A stretch of DNA of 64,000 nucleotides from Lotus japonicus (GCF_012489685.1 NC_080045.1:47885096-47949095), one strand, 5' to 3'; shown: positions 44,190 to 56,348, counted from the stretch's first letter. Notes: generated by a model not told the origin, from the letters alone. Numbers and translations are program-made.

Positions 44190-47049
44190 TTAAAACCAAA
44201 GAGAATATTGGCGATCAAATCTCTTTTTAGTCACCTTGCTCCCAACATCAGAGATGCATCTGAATTCAATCTTTTCACGACTTCCCATTTTGCCACTACC
44301 AATAATCTTTGAGCACATTTCACTCACAAACCCTTTTGGTTTTCCCACTTCCCCTGCATCCTCATCAGAATCCACCAAAACATTCTTCTCCTCACTTCCA
44401 GGACCATCCCAAAGGTGGTTTTCATCCACATGCTTTACATTATTTGATGGGGACACAACATTTTTATGATGATCACTAGAACAAATGTAACTTGCAGGAG
44501 TACTCGAGGTAGAAAATGAACTAAATGATGAAGAGCCTGGTGATGCTTCAGAAAACAATGAGGTGGGTGATGTTGATGATGATGGAGAGTTTAGTGAACT
44601 TCCAAATCCTTGTATTTCATTAGTTATTTTGAGAGCCTTCAAACGTGCCTCTTTGAGAGCTTCTCCACTCTGTAGGAGTTTGAGTATTTGGTCTGATAGA
44701 TTTTGCATTCTAGATCCCCAGTTAAACCTGAAACAAATAACAATTTCTATTACAATCTGGGTTAGACAAAACTCAAATTTCAAGATGGTATTAAAGGTTA
44801 TTCTAGAATCGTTTATTTGAGACCACCCATATATGGGTCACATGCATATCTCAATTCCTGCAAATTTCACACTCCAAATATTCAACCTTGGGGGTGTGCT
44901 TAGATCAGACATTGATGAAAAATATGACCAAATAAATCTTTATATAGAACAACCCTCACTTCCAAACTAATTTTGCTTCAAATTAGAAATGAAACTAAAA
45001 GTAATGAATTTATAAGAAAATTAAAGTAAAATGAAAGGTATGAATATCAATTAGTGTTCATGTATTTTTGATGGTGTTGAGTCTTTTGCTTAGATTCTGG
45101 ACACTAAGTTTATTATGAAGCTTTTTGAAGTAATGTAATTATGATATTCAAAACATCATTAGATAGGTTGATAGGTTACATGCTTAAGTTGCTTTTACTT
45201 CTGTGGTTTTCAAGAAACAATGTGCTGTCAAGTTGTAGCAGAAATCTTATCCTCACTCTATTTATTTACTCTATTTATTTAGTAAATCTTTCTATGAATG
45301 AAATAACAAGCAATTGTTTTTCTCCCATCTTAGACTCAAAAAACCAACAATTCCTACCGGTGAAAACACCAAAACTCTCCCCAACTCCTTCTAATTTCAT
45401 TTGATGCAGTAATTTAAAACATTTCCTGTTACTACTGATCGTTGTTGTGATGGTAACAGATATACAAATAGTGTAGATATCCAGCAGATGTCTCATTTTT
45501 CTCTCAATCTCTTTTTCCTACCATATTATTTCCCTCTCTTCTCTTCCTTTTTCACTTTCAAGTGTCTTTTGATGTCTACATTATGCGTAGGAATACAAAT
45601 TATTTTTCTTTTTTTACCATGCACTTTGACAAACTTGTATCTTTTAGATTTTGGGTTATGATTGGTGAACCACCAACACTATTACATACACTTTTTAAAC
45701 ACTTTTGTTTTATATATTCCCCACTTCTGATAACATCACAACTATTATTTCTTTTTCTATCTGGGTGTCTACCCCCTTAGTGATCTGCCTATCTGCTCTT
45801 CTGTTAGCATGGACATGAATTAGATTCTATTCGGCTTATTTATTCTTAAGAGAACCCCCAACCCGAATCATTCGTAAGAGTTAAGACCACCAAGCTCTCT
45901 CGAATGAGTTCTATTTTTTCTGCTTTCGAGATACACTGGGGGCAAAATCTCCTCCTAATTAATAAGTTAAACTTTGTGCCTAGATCGTCCTGAAGACGGA
46001 TGCGATACTTTGATTTTTTATGTTGTTGCCAACATAATCATAAGTTGTTGTATACCTTACATGCTAATTTGAAATTTTTGCCCTCATTTGCTTCCCATAC
46101 CTCTCAGTTTATAACCTCGCTATTGTAAAATGAATGAGAATAATCAGAAGATGACATCTTCAATTGATTTCCAACAAATGGCTCGGATTTAACGTTTACC
46201 CTTTGTCGTCAATATGAGTAAAACTTCCTAGCTCTTCAATAATTCCCGTATAACATTGAAATTCTCGAGCAAACTCTTCAGGACCATGTGTTAGCATGAA
46301 TTCAAGAAGAACTAGTGCTTTGTAAGATTGCCTCCATTGTTCCCAATCAATACTGTACAACCTGCCCTTTGGATGATATAATTAATAGTAAACAACAAAA
46401 GAAATAAACTTTAGAGGAAGGGCATTTGTAAACTTTAAAGAAATATACTATCTTAAGAAATGTATAAAAAATGTATCAAGTGAACAAGCATACCTTCTAT
46501 GAAGAATATCAACAATCCTCCAATATTCATCAATGTCAAAGGATGCCTCTGCAATTCTAGTCATTGTTTTGGCATCAGGGCTGCAATCATCCTTATTTGT
46601 TGCTTCCTCAGTCAGCCTAAGGATATAGTACTATTAACAAACAAAGAAATTAAGAGTTGTATTTTATTTAGCAGAAAAATGGGTGAGCATGCATAGCATA
46701 TAATTTTTTATAAGAAATTATACATGTAGTTATTCTTCTTTTACTTTCTTAACCAAATTATTAGGTTCATGTTTGGATACACAATGAAAAAACTACAATG
46801 AAGTCAAAATCACGGTGGACAACTACAAAAGCTAAAAAAATTACTTTAGTCCACCGTGATTTTGACTGCATGTGATTTTCCATGAGACATCCATGCACTA
46901 AGTTTCTGCATATGCGCTTAAACACACACACACAACACTTACAATTCAATTTCAGTAACATCTGTAAACGTCATCCTAGCAGATTTGTACTTTTCTTGGA
47001 GGAAATTTGATGTCTGCTTTTTCATTTGTTCTAGCAATAGGCTACCCAT
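44190..47049 (-). CDS. ENTH/VHS-type (epsin-like) protein, 4 exons, 309 aa
   Basis: Exons 47049-46943, 46616-46494, 46361-46200 and 44727-44190 join in phase at GT-AG sites, giving 310 codons with TAA. The ATG at 47049 begins MGSLLLEQMKKQTSNFLQEK, expected at the start of plant ENTH proteins. The ENTH domain covers roughly residues 15-155: LTEEATNKDDCSPDAKTMTR, IAEASFDIDEYWRIVDILHR, LYSIDWEQWRQSYKALVLLE, HGPEEFAREFQCYTGIIEEL and GSFTHIDDKG, then FNWGSRMQNLSDQILKLLQS. The C-terminus is Ser-rich (SSSTSPTSLFSEASPGSSSF) without obvious clathrin boxes or NPF motifs. ENTH proteins bind phosphoinositides and act in clathrin-coated vesicle formation. The short form lacking a long adaptor tail is like the plant ENTH/VHS family. 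Intron 1 contains a foldback element; intron 3 is 1.5 kb. Confidence 0.9.
46770..46895. repeat. Foldback (MITE-like) in ENTH intron 1
   Basis: Perfect 18-bp inverted repeat, AGTCAAAATCACGGTGGA (46802-46819) and TCCACCGTGATTTTGACT (46850-46867), with a 30-base loop. Looser pairing (GTTTGGATACACAATG...CATG/ATCC) extends outwards. The outer limits are approximate. Confidence 0.65.
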
Positions 47050-48019
47050 CTCTACTTAGATCAAACTTTCAACTGTTTGATTGTGGATATAGTTCCCTTA
47101 ATATGTTTGAATTATATATTTTTGGGTGGTACTTTGTTATGATATTGGATAAACTTCCAACAAAATTCCTAGGAAATGACTAAAACATGAGACTAATGAC
47201 AAATGTGAGAAAGAAGGCAAAGCATGGATGTGAGTTAGTTGCAGGCTATGATAACACATTTATGGATAGCCAAAATTATAGCTCAGACAATGCAGGAAAA
47301 ATGCTCATTGACAAAAGGAAAACAGAGGAAAAGAAAAACAGAGAGATTGAACCACTATTAGAAAGTTGACCAAATTTACTTTATGAATTTGCCTTTAGCC
47401 ATGGATTTTTATATAACAGCGGCTATACTGAAAACTAGGATCTTCACATAATAGCAACCGTTGGTTCACAATGTTAGTTTAAAATGAATCAATGGTTAAA
47501 ATCATTTTTTATCAGGCCAAAAATTCATTAAACTATACAAAGGATACCTTAAATACAACGAAACAAATTAAGAGTTTTCCAAATAATAAGAAAGGATTCA
47601 CAAACCCACTCACAAAAAAAGAAGTGAAATCCTTTGTAACAGTCTAGTATTAGAGTAGAGGTTTTAGGGTTTTAGCTTGTGTTTCAAGATTTCTTTATGT
47701 ATGTGGCCATTAGTCACTGACTGGTTGAGCATAATTTAGTTCAGTTCTTTAGTTGAAATAGGAGGTCATGGACTCACAATGGGATGATATTAAATTTAGA
47801 AAACATGTTAACTTTTAGCTATTTTTAGTCCCTATTTCAATGAAGCTGTTGTTGTTGTTGTTACGCACAATGTGTCTTAAGGTGAAAATTGGGCATGACC
47901 TTTCGTCCAAACACTCAAAGATAGGGAAATGCAATTACCTATATGTAACTTGTAATATCCCATGTCTTGTTGGAGATGCTTAACCTCAAAATCGTTGAAG
48001 ATTACAGATAATTATTTCT
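47050..48019. other. 5' flank of ENTH gene and intergenic region
   Basis: The part nearest 47050 is 5' UTR/promoter. A (GTT)5-like microsatellite is near 47848. No gene was supported. Confidence 0.4.
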
Positions 48020-48310
48020 TAGTACGTAGATTTGCCCTCTATCAGCAACAGATTTAATCAAGACCTCCCTACCTGTTGAGGAGAGGAATTTCTCCTTCCA
48101 CCCTTTCAACTTCTTCCACACTCGCTCCTGAATAAAGCGGAAAACCTATTGTTTAGATCTACCCACAAAGGTTGGCAACCCAAGATACATGGAATGACTC
48201 TCAACCGCATTAATTTGCAAGCCTCCCTGAAGGGCATGTTTACAATCTTCTGGCACATTTCGGCTAAAAGAGAGTTCAAATTTATCCAAATTAATAAGTT
48301 GGCATGATGT
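48020..48310 (-). pseudogene. LINE (L1-type) reverse-transcriptase relic
   Basis: On the minus strand a fragment reads FELSFSRNVPEDCKHALQGG, then VESHSMYLGLPTFVGRSKQ, a stop, then ERVWKKLKGWKEKFLSSTGR and EVLIKSVA. This is the conserved segment after the reverse-transcriptase core of plant L1-type LINEs (the YLGLPT...KLKGWKEKFLS motif). It has one in-frame stop and is cut at both ends. Confidence 0.8.
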
Positions 48311-48419
48311 TCACATTTGAACGCAAATACTTATTAAATAGATTCATTCTTAAATATATTTTTTGTGCTCACCGGGCGAACAATACATAGAGAAACCTCA
48401 TGGGGAATTAGAAGCTCTT

Positions 48420-48491
48420 CAGGGGACGGACTCGTTTACTGTGGTTTAGTCTTTTTTGTTATGTCTAGTTTTCCGATGAAGAAAAAAAAAC
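48420..48491 (+). mobile_element. Possible LINE/SINE 3' end
   Basis: GTTTTCCGATGAAGAAAAAA ends in an A tract. The same 20 bases occur at about 31697 inside the Harbinger-type element. It resembles the 3' end of a plant non-LTR element, in the opposite direction to the nearby reverse-transcriptase relic, so the two pieces are probably separate. Confidence 0.35.
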
Positions 48492-48569
48492 TTTAACTTT
48501 ATAGAATAAAAAAAATATTATTACCTATGTGCAATTTTGCATAATAATAGTAATCTCTTTATGTATATA

Positions 48570-48717
48570 TATGATGTATCATATAAGAATAGCTAGAGCT
48601 TTTATGTGAGAGTGAAAGGAGTTACTATGAGCCATTAGATGTAATTATGAACGACTAATGGCTCATAGTAACTCCTTTCACTATCACATAAAAACTTCAT
48701 TCTCATATGATACATCC
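48570..48717. mobile_element. Foldback MITE (about 148 bp)
   Basis: Nearly palindromic: GGAGTTACTATGAGCCATTA pairs with TAATGGCTCATAGTAACTCC around a central loop, and the ends are GATGTATCATAT and ATATGATACATC. The terminal GGATGTATC words are shared with the element at 49414-49654. Confidence 0.75.
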
Positions 48718-49305
48718 TAAATGTATGTTAAACATTTTTAATCTATATTAACTGTATACTTTTAATATAGTTATTTAATATAGAATATGATTTGATTATA
48801 TTATTTGTAAAATGATATCATTTTCTAATATATGAATTCTAAAAATATATTTTTTAGAATCAGTATATACTACTTTATATTTTTATTATAAAATTCATAA
48901 ATTTACTAAGTTATTTAATGTATTATAGGAATGTAATTTATTACATTGTTACAAATTTTTTCAAAGGTTACAATATTAAATATGCATATGATGTAGAATG
49001 TAAGTTATTTAATATAGATTTTATTTTAAAAAATATAATTTATTGGGTTTTTAATATATATTAATATATATATATATAATATAATGTATTATATATCATT
49101 TTATATGGCTAATATATGGTTTCAATAATTTAAAAGCTATAATATTAAATAAAAATTATCTATTAAAAATATAACTTAGTATCTTTATGCTACATAATAT
49201 ATTATTTATTATTATATGGTATGTATAATTTGAAAATAAATAATATACATTAAAAGATTGAATTTGTAATAAATTTTTTTAAGTATTTACATTTAATATG
49301 TATAT

Positions 49306-49308
49306 AAA

Positions 49309-49359
<51 letters not shown>

Positions 49360-49375
49360 ACCCTTCGTAACAAAA

Positions 49376-49413
<38 letters not shown>
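49306..49413. repeat. (TA)n microsatellites
   Basis: Two AT dinucleotide tracts (about 49310-49356 and 49386-49412) separated by about 30 bases. Confidence 0.9.
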
Positions 49414-49654
49414 GGAGATGTATCTTATGAGAAAAGTGATCTTATGTGGGAAAATGAGAATAAATCACGACCGTTAGATCTAATTCTGAATGGTTCAGAT
49501 TAAATCAAATTAATGGTCATGTGATCATTTAAAAAAGTCATGTGAAAAGTCACATGACTTCATGTTTTAATCCAGACCATTCATGATTAGATCTAACGGT
49601 CGTGATTTATTCTCATTTTCTCATGTAAGATCACCTTTCTCATAAGATACATCC
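49414..49654. mobile_element. Foldback MITE (241 bp) in a TA tract
   Basis: Left end GGAGATGTATCTTATGAGAA, right end read inward GGATGTATCTTATGAGAAAG. Inner arms AATCACGACCGTTAGATCTA and TAGATCTAACGGTCGTGATT are perfectly complementary. TA on both sides is compatible with a Stowaway-like target, but the host sequence is itself (TA)n, so a duplication cannot be proved. Confidence 0.75.
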
Positions 49655-50214
49655 TATATATATATAATTTAAAGTTATATATTTATTTATTTTGAGTTAA
49701 TTTATTTTTGAATAAAGGTATTTATCATGGTAAACCTTATCATTATATTAGGTGCTATATATTAGTCAATAATATAATAACATATATTCCTTTTATAAAA
49801 TAATTTCATTTAAATTTATTTCACATTAAAATGTTTTACTAATTGATATTTTAAATTATTTTGATAGTTTAATTTTGACCCATAGTAGTTATTAATGTTT
49901 GAGAAATAAATAAATCATATATTTGATATTAAATTTACTTCTAGATTTAATCAACGAAAAAATATCAACGTTATTATTTTATATAAATGAAAAATTGTCA
50001 CACTTTTTTTTTCTCTAAATTTATGTAATGATTAGAATTAATTATGAGATAAAATCTTATCTTATCTTATATTATATACTATTCAAAACAAAAAATAGTA
50101 ATTTCTATAAGTATCACCCCCCATTCTTTGCCTTTCTTGACTTTTCTCTATCTCACACTATTCTTAGTAGGTAGATGATGCCATATTTTAATTTTTCTGA
50201 TTTTTTAGTAATTT

Positions 50215-50640
50215 CGAAAATGACCCATGGAATTGTAAAGAGAATCAGTTTCAATCCCTGGAATTGTTTTGCATCAAATTGGGTCCCTAGAATTTTTTTT
50301 TTTTAATTCAATTAAGGCCAAATGCAGCCAGACTTCAATTTTATTCTACTCAGCAATTACACGTGGCATTTTAATTTTTTTAATTAAAAAATTCTAAAAA
50401 TTTATTTTTTAATTCCAACTCATATATTATATCATAAATAAAAAATAAAAAACTTAATAAAATCTATAATTTAAATAACAACCTAATCTAATACTCCCTA
50501 ACCTAAATATATAATAATCTAATCTAATAATCACTAATCCCTAATCTACCTATTCAGCCTCAAATTGAACCCTAAAATATCTTGAGCCCCAAATTGATGA
50601 ACACTATCTTCGAAGAAGGAAGAACACAGAGAGAACTCGA
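50215..50640 (+). repeat. Left long TIR of the second MULE
   Basis: About 400 bp, pairs imperfectly with 55605-56013. AT-rich in the middle, with a CTAATCTAATAATCAC-type internal repeat that has expanded differently in the right copy. Confidence 0.75.
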
Positions 50641-50947
50641 CGGAGAGATCGACGAAGAAGGCGACGAGCAGTAGAGGGAGAGATAATCGTCGAGAACCGT
50701 CAAGGGTGAGTTGATGAAGGCCAAGAAAGGTCAAAGGTGGAGGAATCATTTCGAAGTTGAAAGTGGTGCTGTATTTAGAAAGGTCGAACCTCATCCTTCT
50801 TCGAACCAGGTATTACGAAATTAGTTGTTGATTTATGTATTAAAATGTTGTTCGGGTTGTTCTTACTTCTTGTTGGGGATGATTACTTGCTTACTTCTTC
50901 TTTTTGCTTGAAAAAGTTAACGAGTAAGGGTTCTTTCTTTCGCAGGA

Positions 50948-53900
50948 ATGACAGAAGGTTTGATCATAACCAGAATCCACCACAAGGGTCGTTTCAGAGG
51001 CATTCCTATGAGATATGATAAGGGAGAGTTCATTGAAATTGATCGTGTTGATGTTGACTTGTTCTCATACTTTTCCATCAAATCCACTATGAAGGGAGTT
51101 CTGGGATATCCTGATGATGCTTACAAATTGTGGTGGTGCAAGTCAGAACTGAGGTTTGAAAAAGGCTTGAAGAAGATATTGGATGATAAGGATTCTATGG
51201 ATGGCTTCTGGAAGGTGGTTGATATCTACCTGGAACATACCTTGGATCCACTGAATGAAAAAGAAGATGATGTTTTGCTTGATGAAGACTTGGCTGCAGT
51301 GGAAGTGACTGAGCAAGGTTCCACTGGTGTACTGCATGAAGCAGAACGAACTAGTGTGGATGAGAAAGCTTCCACTGGTGTACTGCCTGAAGTGGAACAA
51401 TCTGGTGGGGCTGAGCAAGTTTCTATTGATGCATTGCCTGAAGTGGAAGTGATTCATGTGACTGAGCAAGCTCCTACTGGGAGAAGACATGTTAGGGAAG
51501 TTTCTGATAAGGGAAAGGGAAAATGTTTTGCTGAGAGTGATTCAAATGAGACCGAGATTACATTCTCTAGTGACAGTGACATTGATTGGAGCACTGATGG
51601 CAACATAGACAATGATGATGAAATATGTAAAAACCTGCCCAATGATGGGTTTGATGATGTCAATGGACCATTTCATGTGCACCAGGATGGTGATGGAAGT
51701 GAGGATGTGAACAGAGCCAGTGGGTCATTGACTTTGCACAATCAGCACCGGGATGGTGATGGAAGTGAGGATGTGGACTTTGACATTCCCTTAGAAGATG
51801 CAACCCAACATAACATTGATGATGAGTATGACAATGATTAGCTGATGAGTGATCTTTCTAGTGGTGAGGAAGATCATGGATCCATGGTCAGATATCTAAG
51901 GTTCATGAAAGAGGACCTGGACAAAGATTATAAGTTCAAACTGGGAATGGAGTTTGCCTCCACAACAGAGTTTAAGGATGCTATCCTTGCACACTCAGTG
52001 ATGAATGGGAAGGGTGTGAGGTACAAGAAGAATGACAAGTCAAGGGTGAAGTTTGTTTGCAAGCAAGAAGAATGTGGATTCATTGCATACTGTGCCAATA
52101 TAAAAGGGACTTCAACATACATGACTAAGACACTTGATCCTAACCACACCTGTGGAAGAACCTTCAATAATAGGGCATCAACTACTAAGTGTATTACAAA
52201 GGTTATTGAGAACAACATGAATAATTCCAGTTCAGTAATCCAAGTGAAGGACATTATTCATGAGATGAGGACAAGATATAGTGTATGTGTCAGTTGGGGG
52301 ACTGCTTGGAATGCAAGAAAAATTGCTAAAGATGTTGTTGAGGGAGATGCCCTAAAGCAGTACACCATGATAACATCTTATGCAACATAGCTCAGGAGGG
52401 TGAATTATCAAAACTCAGCAGCTATCATTCTGAGATATGTTCCCACCACACTTCAGCCCAGATTTGGTTGTTTTTATATGTGTTTGGAGGGATGAAAATA
52501 TGCTTTTAAGCTCGCATGCAAACCATTTATTGGAAATGATGGATGTCACCTCAAAACCAAATATGATGACATCCTTCTCATTGTTGTGGGAAGGGACCCA
52601 AATGATCAGTACTTCCCACTGACTTTTGCAACGGTTGAGGCTGAGTGCAAGGAATCTTGTAGATGGTTTTTGAACCATTTGATCCGGGATATTGGTGACA
52701 AAAGATTGGTGTTCATTAGTGATAAGCAAAAGGTAACCTAAATTAACATCCATGGTTGTGTTTACTTACATTAAAATCTGATTGTGCTTGCTTACTTTAC
52801 TTACATTACAATCTGATTGTGTTGGCTAGGGATTGCTACAAGTGTTTGATGAGGACTTTCCTGGTGTAGAGCACTGCTTTTGTGTGAGGTATTTGTACGC
52901 AAACTTCAAGCAGATGTTTGGTGGAGGAACTGAGATAAGAGACCTTCTGATGTGGGCATCCAAAGCAACATATACGGAGCTGTGGCAGGAGAAAATGCAA
53001 GAAATCAAAGCAATAAATGAAGATGCTTACAAGTGGCTGATGGCTATCCCTACAATACCTTGGTGCAGGCATGCTTTTTCTTTTTACCTTAAATGTGATG
53101 TAACCATGAATAATTTGTCTGATGCTTTCAAATGTACCATTTTAGTTGCTAGGGACAAACCCATTATCACAATGTTTGAATGGATTAGGAAGTATTTAAT
53201 GACCATATTTGATACTTTGAGAGAAAAAAAGTAAAAGATGGAAGAGTAATGTGATGCCTAAACCTAGGAAGAGGCTAGATAGAGAGATAAAGGATAGTGG
53301 TAGGTGGGTAGCAACTTGGGTTGCTCAAGGTCTATTTCAAGTTGAGCATACTGTTTTTGAAGACCAATTATAGTTGATATAGAGAAGCAATCATGTACCT
53401 GCAACTATTGGGAATTAAATGGAATTCCCTGCAGACATGTTGTGGCTTGTCTCTCTGAGAAGGGTCTTAATCCTGAGAATTATGTGCATCAATATTACCT
53501 TAAAGCAGCTTATAACACTTGCTATGGGCACATGATCTCCCCAATTAATGGTGAGAATAAATGGCCAAAGCTTTGTCAAGATGAGATCCTTCCTCCTGAG
53601 ATTAAAAGAGGGCCTGGAAGGCCAAAAATATTGAGGAGAAGTGAACCTGATGAACCAGATAAGAAGAACCCAACCAAATTGAAAAGAGGAGGCACTTCTT
53701 ATACATGTAGTAGGTGCAACAAAAAAAGACACAACCAGAGGAAGTGCCCTTTGCCTCCACCATCTCCACCACTTGATGATGGGCACATTGAAGAAGAGAA
53801 TGAATCACAGTTAGAGGATTTCTCACAGGTATCAACTAAAACCTATTATGCTTATGTTTGTGCTTTTGTTTCACCCTGTCTAAAAATCTCTATTCTACAG

Positions 53901-54380
53901 GTATTTGGTGCTCCTTCTGCCCAAGATGTGCCTCCTTCTGCTCCTTCAACACAAGATGTTCCTACTTCTGTTCCATCAACCCAAGAAGCTCCACCACCTC
54001 CAATGCCAGTCCAACCCAGAGGAAGGCAACAACCAACTGGTTCACAACAAGTTGCAGCTGCCAGAGCAAGAAAGCAAGCAACATCACCTCCACCTCCACA
54101 ACCAGTTGCAGCTGACAGTGAAAAAAAAAAGCACCACCACCTCCACAACCAGCTGCAGCTGCCAAAAAGCAAGCACCAGCACCTCCACCTCCACAGCCAG
54201 CTGCAACAGCCAGAGCAAGACATCAAGGAGAACCTGCTGCCAGATCTGCTGCACAGCCCAAAAAACCTGTAGCTGATGCTTCTAATCAAAAGAGAAAAAA
54301 GAGGGGAGCAAACAATGAGATAGGTCATTGGATTCCAGGAGAACTTGTAAGTGGGTCTGATAGAGCTGTTGGAAAATGAC
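50948..54380 (+). pseudogene. MuDR-type MULE transposase, multiply broken
   Basis: ATG at 50948. A PB1-like N-terminal domain (ITRIHHKGRFRGIPMRY) is followed by an acidic repetitive linker (STGVLPEVE-type repeats), then the MuDR DNA-binding region (KLGMEFASTTEFKDAILAHS, with CKQEECGFIAY and LDPNHTCGR), then the MULE core with GNDGCHLKTKYDDILL, DPNDQYFPLTFATVEAE and, after an intron (about 52733-52829), LQVFDEDFPGVEHCFCVRYL. A SWIM finger (ELNGIPCRHVVACL near 53425-53450) and a zinc knuckle (YTCSRCNKKRHNQRKCP near 53700-53750) precede a Pro/Gln-rich tail. Breaks: in-frame stops at 51839-51841, 52388-52390, near 52491 and 53232-53234, plus frame changes after 53234 and near 54130. It is not functional. 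Confidence 0.85.
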
Positions 54381-55089
54381 ATAAGGGCAAGGCAACTGTT
54401 GCTAGTCAAGACCAAGGAAAGAAGAGACTTATCAAAAGGAGATGGATCTGAAGAAAAAGAGGGTCACATGATGCCGCAGGACAACTTTGGATGCTCATAT
54501 ATGTCTTTTTTGTAATAGTTATTAAGTAATAGTGTTATTTAGTGGAAGATGAGACCATAACACCAACTATTGTAATGAAATGCTTGGATGACATTACTTT
54601 GGCTCCATTACTTTTGTAATAGCTTTATGACTCACATATGCTATGTTCAAGACTCACATGTTTTCAGGTTGTGTTTTCTATAAGAATTGTTGTTTATTAA
54701 GCATTAACTCAATTCTGCATCATGTGCATACACTGCCAAAACAGGGCAGCAACTATACATTTTTGTGTGCATGAGTTATGGAACACTGCAGGGAAAACAA
54801 GTCAGAATTTAAGTCCAGTATTTATGTTCAAAACAACCAACACATATTGCATTAAATCATAGCTGGAGATTGCATTCATAACATAGGACATCTTAATTCA
54901 ATTCAATCCTGGCAAAATACAAAAGTCATTCAATACAGGCAAAAGACAACATTTTCATTCATAACAACCTAACACACATAAGAAGATCAACAACAACAAA
55001 ACACATAAGAACCTAAACCCTAAATCCAACATACCCCATTCCTAGAAGAACTTTAACACTTCTACAACCAAAGTAATGCCTAAGAAGAA

Positions 55090-55490
55090 CAACATGACAT
55101 TAATCTTGAATCTCTCTCTCTTTTCAGCTTCATCTTCATCCTCTCTATTTTCTTGTCCTTCTCATTCATGTCTTCACATAACTTGACAATTGCCTTGTGC
55201 ACAATTTTGTGAATATCTTCCCTCAACCTAGAAATCCTTTTTTCCATAATGTCATTTATGTCTTCATTCAGATTTGAAGAACCCTCTTTACCATCTTCTT
55301 GCAGCTACACCTCTATCCCACTCGAAAAAACTACAAGTCCCTTTCTCCTAGAACAATTTCGAAATCAAACATTACAAGCAGAAGGCAGAGGAATGAAAAT
55401 ACATGAATCAGTAGAGAAGAAATGACCTTCCAATCAGGGCACCTCCAAAATAGCTTTCATGGGTTATTCTTAGAATTGGATCGGTAAAGA
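55090..55490 (-). pseudogene. GRF-type zinc finger plus coiled-coil passenger gene, broken
   Basis: On the minus strand: SNSKNNP, stop, KLFWRCPDWK; then after an intron of about 90 bp, EKGTCSFFEWDRGV, stop, LQEDGKEGSSNLNEDINDIM, then a charged coiled coil (EKRISRLREDIHKIVHKAIV) ending at TAA/TAG near 55090. The pattern R-x(n)-F-x-CP-x-W then GTC-x-FF-x-W is that of GRF zinc fingers, which bind nucleic acid. The N-terminal half of the finger is missing. It converges on the transposase. Confidence 0.7.
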
Positions 55491-55604
55491 ATAACCTCCA
55501 AAATAGCTTCGTGGTTCTGATAATTCATTTTCCTCCGCCGACTCTCTCCGTGCTTCGTTCGCTTCTCTCCTTCTGCTTCGTTCGCTTCTCTTCTCGTGGT
55601 TCTT

Positions 55605-56013
55605 CCCCCTTCGTTCGCTTCTCTTTGTGTTCTTCCTTCTGTTCGTCAATTTGGGGCTCAAGATATTTTAGGGTTCAATTTGGGGTTGAATAGGTAGATT
55701 AGGGATTAGTGATTATTAGATTAGGTTTTTATTTAGGTTAGGGATTATTAGATTAGGTTTTTATTTAAATTAGGGATTTTATTAAGTTTTTATTTATTTA
55801 TTTATGCTATAATATATGAGTTGGAATTAAAAAATAAAATTTTAGAATTTTTCAATTTAAAAAAAATTAAAAATGCTGCTGAGTAGGATAAAATTGAAGT
55901 CTGACAGCATTTGGCCTTAATTGAATTAATTTTTTTTCTAGGGACCCAATTTGATGCAAATTTTTTTCAGGGATTGGAACTGATTCCCTTTACAATTTCA
56001 GGGGTCATTTGAC
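55605..56013 (-). repeat. Right long TIR of the second MULE
   Basis: It mirrors 50215-50640 at moderate identity. A GAACAGAAGGAAGAACACAA stretch (read inward) extends the similarity to its inner limit near 55605. Confidence 0.75.
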
Positions 56014-56341
56014 CATTTAAGCCTTTAATTAATTTTGAATATTTTTACGAGGTACATGTATTCAATTCATCTTTAAATTATAAAGTCGTGCCCTATGTAC
56101 TCTATCCGTGAATGACACATGTTCAATACTAGTTTAGAGTAAAATATGCTGACCCCCACAAGATTTCTCGAAAAGAAACTTCACCTCATTATTATCTAAA
56201 ATATGCATTCCGACTCCACTTCATTTTAAATATCATATCATCAATAAATATTTTTTTATTTATTTTTCAAAGCATTAACTCATTCTCCCTTAGTATATTT
56301 GTTAGTAATTCATACATTCCATGTGAATGAACATCTCCCCC

Positions 56342-56348
56342 TATAAAA
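56342..56348 (+). promoter_or_regulatory. TATA box for the C2H2 frame
   Basis: TATAAAA, 72 bases upstream of the ATG at 56420, with CTCATTATATATG after it. Position and sequence suit a plant core promoter. Confidence 0.5.

Larger units (their letters stand above)
50215..56013 (+). mobile_element. Second MULE with long TIRs, MuDR-type transposase and GRF-finger passenger
   Basis: TIRs of about 400 bp: the left (50215-50640) and the right (55605-56013) read inward are alike over blocks such as GACCC..GGAATTGTAAAG, GCATCAAATTGGGTCCCTAG, CAATTAAGGCCAAATGC, ATCACTAATCCCTAATCTAC and AATATCTTGAGCCCCAAATT. Between them a transposase pseudogene reads rightward and a GRF zinc-finger pseudogene reads leftward. 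No clean 9-bp duplication could be identified at the outer ends, so exact limits are uncertain. All coding parts are broken, so it is an old copy. Confidence 0.8.
50065..56132 (+). mobile_element. Helitron-like element carrying a MULE
   Basis: Left part 50065-50214 and right part 56014-56132 match the two ends of the Helitron-like relic at 36407-37145. The right end reads CTCTATCCGTGAATGACACA then TGTTCAATACTAG and is followed by T, the expected Helitron CTAG|T. The MULE at 50215-56013 sits inside it, so the original element was only about 270-750 bp. No rolling-circle protein is present. Confidence 0.45.

Noticed and set aside
47187..47369. Lys-rich frame of 60 codons upstream of the ENTH gene
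   Set aside because: Short, low complexity, no promoter or relatives recognised.
55511..55693. Open frame in the right TIR of the second MULE
   Set aside because: It is a chance frame over CTTCGTTCGCTTCTC-type repeats in the TIR.
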